Shown piece by piece: positions 7,517 to 14,499 of a DNA stretch of 18,759 nt. The notes under the pieces are model-generated. The model worked only from the letters and a program-made list of their open reading frames with translations, was not told where the DNA came from and ran no database searches. Position 1 is the stretch's first letter. Every line of letters begins with the position of its first letter. The position numbers and the translations under genes are program-made. The stretch spans positions 1 to 18,759 of the forward strand of contig CALQZK010000010.1 of assembly GCA_943349555.1 (NCBI GenBank). Direction: 5' to 3'. Source of the DNA: Candidatus Nomurabacteria bacterium (GTDB lineage: Bacteria; Patescibacteriota; Minisyncoccia; Phycocordibacterales; PALSA-1337).

Positions 7517-8221
7517 ATGAAAGCTGTAATGGAGGCTAAAGTAGATTGGTATCTGCCAAAGAGGACTTCGTATTCCAGAAGGAGCTTCAATAATGTGGAT
7601 TGGAAATTTTCTCATCAGATTTCCATTACATCACAGACGGCCGCTGGAAAAACTACGACCGTAGATATGCTCAAAAAGGAATTGCCTCAGTATGAATTCT
7701 TAAGCGTTGGTCAGCTGATGAGAGGTCTTCTGATAGATGTTTCAAAGAAGCATGGATTGAAGACCATTGAGGAATTTGCAGCCTTCAATCTGAAGCATCC
7801 TGAATATGGTTACGATCACTGGGGAGACAGCATTGTACATGAGATTACTATTCACAAAAACTTCCTTGTTGGTGAGGGTCGCCTAGTTCATGTCTTCATG
7901 CCCCACGCTTTCCACGTCCTACTTGAATGCGGATTGACCATGAGGATGAGGCGCCGGTTTGAGGACAAAGTTAAAAAGGATCCAGACATTAAGGAAGGAG
8001 ATGTGATGATGTCCATCTTCAATCGTGATGAGGACGATACGGAGAGATATAAAAAGCTGTATCGAGGCTGCATTTGGGAGCCTTCGGATTATGACATGGT
8101 TGTTAGTACGGAGTTCTTTACTCCGAGTGAAGTTGTGAGCAGAATTCTCTTCGAGCATAGCAGATGGAGGAATACCGTTGTTGCTAAAAGGAAGACTTTT
8201 GTCAGGGCGGACTGCATTTAA
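7517..8221 (+). CDS. Cytidylate-kinase-like P-loop kinase
   Basis: A 234-residue P-loop protein. After about 34 unusual N-terminal residues comes a hydrophobic strand and the phosphate loop SQTAAGKTT (39-47), in which the first Gly of GxxxxGKT is Ser. Then FLSVGQLMRGLL, like the cytidylate kinase LDTGAMYR strand and helix, a histidine- and Trp-rich middle, and RMRRRFEDKVKK, an Arg-rich lid-like segment near 140. The end (CIWEPSDYDMVVSTEFFTPSEVV) is like the closing strand of nucleoside monophosphate kinases. A (d)CMP or other small-molecule kinase is likely, but the substrate is uncertain. The start is supported by AAAAGG six bases upstream, one of the few Shine-Dalgarno starts here. Confidence 0.75.
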   Translation: MKAVMEAKVDWYLPKRTSYSRRSFNNVDWKFSHQISITSQTAAGKTTTVDMLKKELPQYEFLSVGQLMRGLLIDVSKKHGLKTIEEFAAFNLKHPEYGYDHWGDSIVHEITIHKNFLVGEGRLVHVFMPHAFHVLLECGLTMRMRRRFEDKVKKDPDIKEGDVMMSIFNRDEDDTERYKKLYRGCIWEPSDYDMVVSTEFFTPSEVVSRILFEHSRWRNTVVAKRKTFVRADCI

Positions 8222-8268
8222 TTGCAGAATCTCTAATTGCAAAACTCACAAAAAACTTCTAATAGCCA

Positions 8269-8306
8269 AAAAGCCCGGCCACTTAATTGTGGCAGGGCTT
8301 TTCTTC
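8269..8306. terminator. Strong bidirectional terminator
   Basis: AAAAGCCC (8269-8276) pairs with GGGCTTTT (8295-8302) and GCCAC (8278-8282) with GTGGC (8289-8293), one internal mismatch, loop TTAATT. The A-run and T-run on the two sides give both convergent genes a T-tail. Confidence 0.88.
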
Positions 8307-8334
8307 TACCTAACTTTATTTTTACCTCGTATTA

Positions 8335-9033
8335 TTATTTCACTTCCGCTTCACTTTTTACTTCCGCACTCACATTGCTCTTCAATGCCGTGTGCAGAGC
8401 CTGGATTATTTTTGCTCTTGACCTGACGGAAAGATCAGAGAAGGCGATAGTCGTAGTTCCAACTGCTGTATCGTCTGCACCTCTTCCATTACCTAGGACT
8501 GCCGCGACTTGCATTTGCAAATCCGCTTTCAATTTCTCATCATTCTTCACGGAGAGGAAAGTATACCAAGGATAATTGACACTTATATTTCCCTGGGCAT
8601 CCACCATGACTTTCGCTGTCACATTTGAAGGGATAAATCCTAGAAACTTCGCCGGCTGTCTGTAGGCCAGTAGGATTTGATTATCTGCCACTTCTACTTT
8701 TGAGACATTTTTATCTTCATTTTTTAATGATGTTGTATATACTTTTAGATCGTCATCGGTGCTTATATTTGCCACCATGCTATTGGAATTGGCATTTAAT
8801 GTAGCGTTTGTATTGGCGTTTACGCTGTTGTTGCTATCTGCATTTGCATTGTCGTTGGCATTTGTATTCGTGTTTGCGTTTACATTTGCATTGCCATTAG
8901 CATTGACATCAGCTTTGGTGTCAACTTTTACATCAGTTTTTAATTCCAAAGCATGTACTGCTCCAGCTGAAAGAAGGAGAGCCATAAGGAATACTGCCGA
9001 AAGGGATCTGCTTAGTATTTTATTTATTTTCAT
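8335..9033 (-). CDS. Secreted Asn/Ala-rich repeat protein
   Basis: A 232-residue protein with a Sec signal peptide (about 1-28, hydrophobic AVFLMALLLSAGAVHA). A Lys/Asp stretch leads into a low-complexity tract (about 41-85) built from Asn-Ala, Asn-Thr and Asn-Asp dipeptides, then a folded-looking C-terminal domain (about 90-225) containing VYTTSLKNEDKNVSKVEV and FLGFIPSNVTAKVMVD. The C-terminus is Lys/Glu/Val-rich, echoing the LKTDVKVDTK start of the mature protein. It should be exported or surface-bound; the function is unknown. On the minus strand TATTAT (9056-9051) is 17 bases before the ATG, so the leader would be about 10 bases. It converges on the cytidylate-kinase-like gene. Confidence 0.82.
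   Translation of the reverse strand: MKINKILSRSLSAVFLMALLLSAGAVHALELKTDVKVDTKADVNANGNANVNANTNTNANDNANADSNNSVNANTNATLNANSNSMVANISTDDDLKVYTTSLKNEDKNVSKVEVADNQILLAYRQPAKFLGFIPSNVTAKVMVDAQGNISVNYPWYTFLSVKNDEKLKADLQMQVAAVLGNGRGADDTAVGTTTIAFSDLSVRSRAKIIQALHTALKSNVSAEVKSEAEVK
8779..8913. repeat. Low-complexity Asn-Ala coding tract
   Basis: About 45 codons of the secreted protein are almost only AAY and GCN with interspersed ACN and GAY. The six-base period would allow length variation by slippage or unequal exchange. Confidence 0.7.
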
Positions 9034-9120
9034 ATGATTATTTTTAGCTTATAATATGAGCGATTAAACCCATGACCTCTATGACGCAGAAATAATTATA
9101 GCATTACTGCTCACAAGAAA

Positions 9121-9129
9121 TGATATAAT
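9121..9129 (+). promoter_or_regulatory. Extended -10 promoter of msrAB
   Basis: TG-A-TATAAT with the hexamer at 9124-9129. The gap to ATG 9137 is 7 bases and to ATG 9131 only 1 base, so it decides the start in favour of 9137 if the mRNA is leaderless. Confidence 0.55.
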
Positions 9130-9136
9130 AATGCAT

Positions 9137-10027
9137 ATGAATAACAGCATAATAGTCTTCGGTGGTGGGTGCTTCTGGTGTACTGAGGCAGTCTTCAAGA
9201 TGCTTAAGGGCGTCACTACCGTCCTTCCTGGATACGCCGGCGGGACTGTCGAAAATCCTACCTATGAGCAGGTCTGCAATGGCAATACCGGCCATGCGGA
9301 ATCTGTGCAAATAGAATATGACGCTTCAGTGGTCCCGCTCCGCTCTTTATTGACCGTATTTTTTGGCAGCCATGATCCAACTACGCGCAACAGGCAGGGC
9401 AATGATGTTGGAACTCAGTATCGCTCTGTCATTTTTTATACTACACCAGAGCAGAAAGAAGAAATAGAGAAATTTATAAAAGAAATTAATGATTCCAATA
9501 AGCTGGGCACACCGGTAGTGACAGAAGTCGAGCCTCTAAAGAAATTTTGGATTGCGGAAAATTATCATCAGGATTATTTCGCCAAGAATAAAGGTAATCC
9601 TTACTGCGAGATTGTCATTAATCCCAAGTTGGAGAAAGTACAGAAAGAATTTGCTAACCTAATGCTGACACCGGAGCAGTACAAAGTTCTTAAAGAAAAG
9701 GGAACCGAAGCGCCATTTTCTGGCAAATATGTTTATGAAAAGAAAAGCGGAACTTACAATTGCACGGTCTGCGCCAATCCATTATTTGCCAGCACTGCGA
9801 AGTTCGATTCTGGCACTGGTTGGCCATCATTTGATGAAGCTTTGCCAGGCGCGGTCAAGTACAATGAGGATAATGAGCATGGCATGAAAAGGACGGAGAT
9901 TGTGTGTGCAAAGTGCGGATCACATCTCGGGCATGTTTTCGATGATGGTCCGACGAAGACCGGGAAGAGGTATTGTTTGAATTCGGTTTGTTTGGAGTTG
10001 GAGGAGAAAGGTTCAGAAGAAAAGTAA
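9137..10027 (+). CDS. msrAB: Bifunctional methionine sulfoxide reductase MsrA-MsrB
   Basis: A 296-residue fusion that should reduce both S- and R-methionine sulfoxide. MsrA (about 1-165) carries the catalytic Cys12 in GGGCFWCTE, plus GYAGG, NPTYEQVCNGNTGHAE and YHQDYF. MsrB (about 172-290) carries two zinc CxxC pairs (CTVC, CAKC), SGTGWPSFDEA, GSHLGHVFDDGP and the catalytic Cys in RYCLNS; LNSVCLELE replaces the more usual INSAALRF, leaving an extra Cys nearby. No signal peptide, so it repairs cytosolic proteins. ATG 9131, two codons upstream, is possible but lies one base after the -10 box. It ends 8 bases before the convergent flavoprotein stop, with no terminator hairpin between. Confidence 0.95.
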   Translation: MNNSIIVFGGGCFWCTEAVFKMLKGVTTVLPGYAGGTVENPTYEQVCNGNTGHAESVQIEYDASVVPLRSLLTVFFGSHDPTTRNRQGNDVGTQYRSVIFYTTPEQKEEIEKFIKEINDSNKLGTPVVTEVEPLKKFWIAENYHQDYFAKNKGNPYCEIVINPKLEKVQKEFANLMLTPEQYKVLKEKGTEAPFSGKYVYEKKSGTYNCTVCANPLFASTAKFDSGTGWPSFDEALPGAVKYNEDNEHGMKRTEIVCAKCGSHLGHVFDDGPTKTGKRYCLNSVCLELEEKGSEEK

Positions 10028-10035
10028 GATATGAT

Positions 10036-11307
10036 CTAGTTATCTATCTCTTTCCCCACCTCACTCCCCGCCACCCATCCTGTGCTCCAACATATCTGCA
10101 GACTGTATCCTCCAGACGGTCTTTCTATATTTAAAATATCGCCAACAAAAAGGAGGTTGGGAAAGAGACGGGAGCGCATAGTCTTGAAGTCTACTTCCTC
10201 GCAGGCCACTCCTCCAGATGTGACTATGGACTTGTCGGGACCAAGGAGATGGTCAACTGACATCTTCAAATGCTTCAAGACTTCCACCAGCTTCAATCTC
10301 TCTACGCGACTTACGCTATGCACAGGAGTTGCAGGATCGATCTTTGTCAATTCACAAATGGTATTTATCAATCCTGATTGGATAAATCCCAACATGCAGT
10401 TCTTGAAAAGCTTATTCTTATTGCTGTCAAAAAGTTCCTGCAATTTCTCATTCAACATTCCATAGTCCAGAGCAGGGAAGAGATCAATCTGCATTTCCAC
10501 AGGTCCCCACTTGAGAAGTTCGCCGACATCGCGGCTCATATTGATGACTGTTGGTCCGCTGATGCCAAAGTGGGTGAAGAGCACACGCCCTTTTTTCGAC
10601 AAAATCTTTGCCATTTTTCCATTCTGTTCCTGATACGCAGATAGTTTAATTGAGTCCAGTGTAATCCCTTTCAAATCCCTCACCCATTTTTCCTTGATGG
10701 CAATTGGTACCAAAGAAGGCTCCGGAATGACAACTGTATGCCCAATTGCCTTGAGCCAGCTATAGCCGTCTCCCGTAGATCCAGTCTCGGGATGAGAACT
10801 GCCTCCAACTGCCATAATATAACTGCTGGCTGTTATTGTCTCGCCATTTGTGAGCTCGACTGTCGCAATTTTATTTCCATTTTTCAAAAAGCCTTTGACT
10901 GGAGAATTGACGCGAATCTCTGTTTTATTTAAACGTGAAGCGAGAATGCGAAGAACAGAAGAAGATTTCTCATCGCCTGGAAAAGCTCTCTTGAATTCCT
11001 CAATCTTCAGTTTCAATCCCTTTTTCTCAAAGAAATCAAAAGTATCCTGCACACCGAACTGTGCGAAGGTAGAGAAAAGAAAATTACCGGTCTTTCCAAG
11101 TTTCGCAAGAAAAGCCCTGACATCGAATTCCGCATTTGTGATATTGCAGCGCCCTCCGCCGGTAATGAGAAGCTTCTTGCCCAGCTCATCATTTTTCTCC
11201 AGGAGAATGACCGACAAGCCTCGCTCTTCCGCTCTGCTTGCAGCCATCATACCGGCTGGACCACCGCCTATTACTGCTACGTCGTAATTTCTCGCTGTCA
11301 TATTCAT
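10036..11307 (-). CDS. HI0933/YhiN-family FAD-dependent oxidoreductase
   Basis: A 423-residue flavoprotein. The N-terminal Rossmann motif VIGGGPAGMMAA (12-23) and LEKNDELGKKLLITGGGRC (about 35-55) are typical of the HI0933 family (BaiN/YhiN-like). The C-terminal FAD motif is SGGVACEEV (about 366) and NLLFVGDILNIERPSGGYS. A middle insert domain (about 195-350) contains FTHFGISGPTVINMSRDV. The reaction in this bacterium is unknown; known members are NAD(P)H-linked reductases. The start is placed at ATG 11307, 7 bases after a TAGGAT box; an ATG two codons in is an alternative. Its promoter interlocks with that of the divergent helicase gene. Confidence 0.9.
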   Translation of the reverse strand: MNMTARNYDVAVIGGGPAGMMAASRAEERGLSVILLEKNDELGKKLLITGGGRCNITNAEFDVRAFLAKLGKTGNFLFSTFAQFGVQDTFDFFEKKGLKLKIEEFKRAFPGDEKSSSVLRILASRLNKTEIRVNSPVKGFLKNGNKIATVELTNGETITASSYIMAVGGSSHPETGSTGDGYSWLKAIGHTVVIPEPSLVPIAIKEKWVRDLKGITLDSIKLSAYQEQNGKMAKILSKKGRVLFTHFGISGPTVINMSRDVGELLKWGPVEMQIDLFPALDYGMLNEKLQELFDSNKNKLFKNCMLGFIQSGLINTICELTKIDPATPVHSVSRVERLKLVEVLKHLKMSVDHLLGPDKSIVTSGGVACEEVDFKTMRSRLFPNLLFVGDILNIERPSGGYSLQICWSTGWVAGSEVGKEIDN

Positions 11308-11314
11308 TGGACTG

Positions 11315-11343
11315 ATCCTATCATTCTTGACTTATTAACACAA
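11315..11343 (-). promoter_or_regulatory. Minus-strand promoter of the HI0933 gene
   Basis: On the minus strand TTGTGT (11343-11338), a 17-base spacer and TAGGAT (11320-11315), then 7 bases to the ATG at 11307. It overlaps the helicase promoter by 17 bases. Confidence 0.55.
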
Positions 11344-11355
11344 ATAATATATAGT
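11327..11355 (+). promoter_or_regulatory. Promoter of the DEAD-box helicase gene
   Basis: TTGACT (11327-11332), a 17-base spacer and TATAGT (11350-11355), then 9 bases to the ATG at 11365. The mRNA would have a leader of at most about 2 bases. Confidence 0.65.
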
Positions 11356-11364
11356 ATTGTCTCA

Positions 11365-12651
11365 ATGAATCCTAAATTTCCACGTTCCCCAAGGCCATCA
11401 CGACCAGCATATGGTAGCAGACCTCCTGTGCGAGGAGGCTCTTCTTCTGCTTCTAGACCACCCTACAGACCATATAGCAACCGACCTGCCCCTTCTCGCG
11501 GACGTGGCAGATCTTTCGGCGGACAATATATAGACGCTTCACGCTTCATTAATAAAGCGGTAATTACAGAAAAGGTAGAGCACTTCGTACCTGATCATGC
11601 CTTTACTGATTTTCATATTGATGAAAAGCTTAAGAAAAATATTGTGGCAAAGGGATACTTAAATCCTACTCCGATCCAGGACAAATCCATTCCACACATT
11701 CTCCGTGGATCTGACCTTGTCGGCATTGCCAATACTGGAACTGGCAAGACCGCAGCTTTTCTAATTCCTTTGATAAATAAAGTTCTCCTTTCTCGCAAAC
11801 ATGCCAAGCCTGATCCTACCGATGCTCGCGTCCTTGTTGTCGTACCCACTCGTGAACTTGCTCAGCAGATAGAAAGTGAGCTCAAAGATTTTACTCCTGT
11901 ACTTAATATGTTCGCAGTCTGTTGCGTTGGCGGAGCAAGCATGGGTTATCAGCTTGCCGGACTCCAGCGTCCTCACAGCTTCATCATCGGGACTCCTGGT
12001 CGACTCAAGGATCTTATAGACAGAAAGAGCATCAATCTTTCTAAATATTCTACAGTAGTTCTCGACGAAGCCGACAGAATGCTCGACATGGGATTCATCG
12101 CTGACATCAAGTACATGATTGCGAAAATGCCCCCAGAGCGCCAGACACTTTTCTTCTCTGCTACTATGTCGCCGGAAATAAAGGCGCTTATAAAAGATTT
12201 TCTCAAGGAGCCAGTCATGATCTCCGTCAAGACCAGCGAGACTTCTTCACAAGTGGATCAGGATGTTGTACGCGTGCCTCCAGGGAAAAATAAATTGGAT
12301 GTATTGCGCGACCTTCTTATCCAGCCTGGATTCGATAAAGTTCTCATTTTCGGTAGAACAAAGCATGGGGTGGAGAGATTGGCGAAGGAATTAAAGACAA
12401 TGGGATTCAAAGCCGAGTCAATCCATGGAAATAAGACTCAAGGACAGAGACAAAAGGCTTTGTCACTATTCAAGGAAAGCCATGCCAATATACTCGTTGC
12501 TACAGATGTTGCTGCTCGCGGACTCGACATTGCCGGTGTCAGCTACGTCATCAATTTCGAAGTGCCTTCAACCTACGACGATTACGTTCACCGCATCGGA
12601 CGAACAGGAAGGGCGGGGAAGAAGGGTAAAGCTCTGACTTTTATTGGGTAG
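11365..12651 (+). CDS. DEAD-box RNA helicase
   Basis: A 428-residue ATP-dependent RNA helicase of the RhlE/DeaD type. The first 60 residues are a disordered Arg/Pro/Gly/Ser-rich head (GGSSSASRPPYRPYSNRP, SRGRGRSFGG) likely to bind RNA. Core motifs follow: Q motif LNPTPIQ, motif I ANTGTGKTAAF near 122, PTRELAQQ, TPGRL, DEAD at 234-237, FSATM, ATDVAARGLDI and HRIGRTGRAGKKG. The protein stops just after motif VI, so the basic extension sits at the N-terminus instead of the common C-terminal tail. It should unwind structured RNA in translation, ribosome assembly or decay. No terminator is visible before the GAPDH promoter. Confidence 0.94.
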   Translation: MNPKFPRSPRPSRPAYGSRPPVRGGSSSASRPPYRPYSNRPAPSRGRGRSFGGQYIDASRFINKAVITEKVEHFVPDHAFTDFHIDEKLKKNIVAKGYLNPTPIQDKSIPHILRGSDLVGIANTGTGKTAAFLIPLINKVLLSRKHAKPDPTDARVLVVVPTRELAQQIESELKDFTPVLNMFAVCCVGGASMGYQLAGLQRPHSFIIGTPGRLKDLIDRKSINLSKYSTVVLDEADRMLDMGFIADIKYMIAKMPPERQTLFFSATMSPEIKALIKDFLKEPVMISVKTSETSSQVDQDVVRVPPGKNKLDVLRDLLIQPGFDKVLIFGRTKHGVERLAKELKTMGFKAESIHGNKTQGQRQKALSLFKESHANILVATDVAARGLDIAGVSYVINFEVPSTYDDYVHRIGRTGRAGKKGKALTFIG

Positions 12652-12678
12652 GAATCCTATACAGTAGATATTTGACTG

Positions 12679-12687
12679 TGGTATAAT
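12679..12687 (+). promoter_or_regulatory. Extended -10 promoter of gap
   Basis: TG-G-TATAAT (hexamer 12682-12687). The ATG at 12694 follows after 6 bases. The in-frame TTG at 12688 would lie upstream of the transcription start, so it is not used if the mRNA begins where predicted. Confidence 0.6.
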
Positions 12688-12693
12688 TTGGGT

Positions 12694-13680
12694 ATGAAAA
12701 AAACACGAGTTGCGATAAATGGCTTCGGCCGAATTGGCAGGGCGTTCTTTAAGCTTGCGAAAGAACACGATGAGATAGAGGTGATTGCAATCAATGATCT
12801 CGGAACTATTGAAAGCATGGAGTATCTTTTGAAGTACGATACGGTTTACGGTACAAGTAATTTTGATTTGAAAGGCATTAAATATTTAAGCGAAAAAGAT
12901 CCGACCAAGCTCCCTTGGAAGGATCTCGATATTGATGTGGTTGTTGAATCAACAGGACTTTTTACTTCTACAGAAAAATCCCAGGTGCACATCGATGCAG
13001 GAGCTAAAAGAGTAGTTATTACTGCGCCTATAAAGGATGACTCATCACCAACAGTTCTCATTGCGCAGAATGAAGATAAGCTCAAGTCCTGCAAAATTTC
13101 TTCCAATGCTTCCTGCACGACAAATTCCGGAGGTCCTCTTATTGCAATTTTAGATGAGGCTTTGGGAATTGAAAAAGCTTTACTCAACACAGTTCATGCC
13201 TACACCGCTAGCCAAGCTCTAGTAGATGGTCCGACGAAGAAAGATTTGAGGGAGGGAAGGGCAGCAGCGCAAAATATTGTTCCATCTTCCACTGGCGCAG
13301 CGATTGCGGTGACGAAAGTTATGCCTCAACTTGCTGGACTTTTTGATGGAATTTCCATACGAGTTCCTGTGTCCTGTGGATCTATTGTGGACATCACTTT
13401 TATCTCTAAAAAAGATACGACGGCAGAGGAGGTAAATAAAATTCTAGAGAAAGCTTCCAAAGATACTCGATGGAAGGGAATTTTTACAGTTACTAAGGAA
13501 GATCTTGTTTCCTCGGATATTGTAGGCAATCCGCATGCATCGATTGCTGACTTGGCTTTCACGAGAGTTGTTGGGGGAAATCTTGTGAAGGTGCTGGCTT
13601 GGTATGATAATGAGTATTCTTATGCAGCGACTCTAGTGAGGCATGTGGTGGAGGCGGGGAAATTAATATCATTATTATGA
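12694..13680 (+). CDS. gap: Glyceraldehyde-3-phosphate dehydrogenase
   Basis: A 328-residue glycolytic enzyme that converts glyceraldehyde 3-phosphate to 1,3-bisphosphoglycerate with NAD(P)+. The NAD fold has INGFGRIGRAFF and the acidic INDLG after strand 2, which favours NAD+. The catalytic Cys141 lies in SNASCTTN and the partner His168 in HAYT, 27 residues apart as in the family. SSTGAA and GISIRVPV bind phosphate. After SCTTN the usual C-L-A-P-L is S-G-G-P-L. The C-terminus reads WYDNEYSYAATLVRHV instead of the common WYDNEWGYS. The start is fixed by the -10 box 6 bases upstream. Its TGA overlaps the ATG of the next small gene. Confidence 0.96.
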   Translation: MKKTRVAINGFGRIGRAFFKLAKEHDEIEVIAINDLGTIESMEYLLKYDTVYGTSNFDLKGIKYLSEKDPTKLPWKDLDIDVVVESTGLFTSTEKSQVHIDAGAKRVVITAPIKDDSSPTVLIAQNEDKLKSCKISSNASCTTNSGGPLIAILDEALGIEKALLNTVHAYTASQALVDGPTKKDLREGRAAAQNIVPSSTGAAIAVTKVMPQLAGLFDGISIRVPVSCGSIVDITFISKKDTTAEEVNKILEKASKDTRWKGIFTVTKEDLVSSDIVGNPHASIADLAFTRVVGGNLVKVLAWYDNEYSYAATLVRHVVEAGKLISLL

Positions 13681-13901
13681 AGTATATAATTATTATTGTA
13701 GTGGCCGTGATAGGAATAGCTGCCTACGTAGTATTCCAACCAAAACTCCAGGAGTGCCCAGATGCAATTTCTGGTAATCTGATGCCAGGAGCTGGTGGAA
13801 AAGCTTACTACCTGAAAAATGGTGAAGCTCGGAAAGTATCAGATTATGACCAAGAGTGGGTTAGAGCTAATTGCAAGATTGAAGACAAAAGAGTTTATTA
13901 G
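13677..13901 (+). CDS. Small single-helix membrane-anchored protein (74 aa)
   Basis: A 74-residue protein, not recognised. An N-terminal hydrophobic helix (residues 2-20, YIIIIVVAVIGIAAYVVF) acts as an anchor or uncleaved signal. A polar domain follows with Cys27 and Cys67, which could pair if it faces the oxidising side, plus GAGGKAYYLKNGEARKVSDY. The ATG overlaps the gap stop in ATGA, so it is probably translated by coupling with gap. Its 3' end overlaps the first codons of the GAPDH remnant that follows. It is either a real partner in the gap transcript or cargo brought in with that remnant. Confidence 0.6.
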   Translation: MKYIIIIVVAVIGIAAYVVFQPKLQECPDAISGNLMPGAGGKAYYLKNGEARKVSDYDQEWVRANCKIEDKRVY

Positions 13902-13975
13902 CATGGTACGATCATGAAGTAGGGTATACCCATACATTGGTCCGCCACGTCATTGCAGTAGGAAATTTGATCTAA
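13895..13975 (+). pseudogene. Remnant C-terminus of a second GAPDH gene
   Basis: Read in the frame that ends in TAA at 13973-13975, this stretch encodes LAWYDHEVGYTHTLVRHV followed by IAVGNLI. The intact gap upstream ends LAWYDNEYSYAATLVRHV followed by VEAGKLI. Fifteen of 23 residues from the Trp onward match, while the DNA has diverged. Nothing upstream encodes the rest of a dehydrogenase, because the preceding 220 bases hold the small membrane protein. It is a leftover from a duplicated or exchanged gap 3' end, not a functional gene. Confidence 0.85.
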
Positions 13976-13983
13976 AAAATAAA

Positions 13984-14063
13984 ATAACATCGAATCTTTA
14001 TAAAAGACTCACAGAAATGTGGGTCTTTTTAGTATCCACACTCGCCTGAAAGGTCGATGTTAT
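13984..14063. repeat. 10-bp inverted repeat around the gap terminator
   Basis: ATAACATCGA (13984-13993) and TCGATGTTAT (14054-14063) are perfect reverse complements. They enclose the terminator hairpin and 60 bases in all. This could be an outer stem in RNA, a protein site, or the ends of a tiny insertion. Confidence 0.55.
14003..14030 (+). terminator. Rho-independent terminator after the gap locus
   Basis: AAAGACTCACA (14003-14013), loop GAAA, and TGTGGGTCTTT (14018-14028) form an 11-bp stem with one G-T pair, ending in a T-run. It lies just past the GAPDH remnant and separates the core genes from the accessory block. Confidence 0.85.
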
Positions 14064-14079
14064 TAACCAATAAAAGATT

Positions 14080-14421
14080 ATGAAATCTATTAAATTCACA
14101 AAAGCAAAATTCAAAGACGTAGTTGGTTCGAGTTTTTACCGCTATCTCCAGACTTCATATGTGGAGCTTGTAGAAAAGTTTGGTGAACCAAACGATTGTA
14201 CTCAAAAAGGTGAATGGCAATCCGGTGACCAGAAAGTCCGTATTGAGTGGGCTTTTCACCTCGGAGGCATAAGAAAGCCGACTGTCGTTACTATCTACGA
14301 ATATAAAAGTGATGTGCCTATTCGTGAAGTTACAACTTGGCACATTGGCTGCAAAGGAAATCATATTCTTGTAGACAAATTCCTTAAGACCCACTTCGCA
14401 GATGAAGTGATAACGAAATAG
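14080..14421 (+). CDS. Hypothetical protein (113 aa), accessory block
   Basis: Not recognised. The 113-residue protein is soluble, with no signal or membrane segment. Visible elements are a front segment SSFYRYLQTSYVELVEKFGEP, a middle EWQSGDQKVRIEWAFHL and TIYEYKSD, and the end TTWHIGCKGNHILVDKFL, suggesting an alpha/beta fold with aromatic residues on strands. Similar short proteins (KFGEP, then Trp and a TIY strand) occur in accessory or phage-like regions to my recollection, without a known function. No Shine-Dalgarno precedes the ATG. It is the first gene after the terminator that closes the gap locus, and probably starts the mobile-element cargo. Confidence 0.65.
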   Translation: MKSIKFTKAKFKDVVGSSFYRYLQTSYVELVEKFGEPNDCTQKGEWQSGDQKVRIEWAFHLGGIRKPTVVTIYEYKSDVPIREVTTWHIGCKGNHILVDKFLKTHFADEVITK

Positions 14422-14499
14422 GAAAGGTAGTCAAAATCATTGTCCCTCTGTGGGATCGGCCGATGTACACGGTCTGATGCAACCAACGAAACTACAACT

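Noticed and set aside
9131..9136. ATG two codons before the chosen msrAB start
   Set aside because: It begins one base after the TATAAT box, so it would lie upstream of the transcription start; ATG 9137 fits.
12688..12693. TTG start for GAPDH
   Set aside because: It directly follows the -10 hexamer and adds two residues before the conserved MKKTRVAINGFG start.
5327..13680. TGA recoding as Gly (SR1/Gracilibacteria type)
   Set aside because: TGA ends the ABC-F and GAPDH proteins at their expected family ends, and no conserved gene contains an internal TGA.
14440..14499. TTG start extending the 96-residue protein
   Set aside because: The added 20 residues look random and the stretch holds a palindrome; ATG 14500 gives a well-formed helical start.
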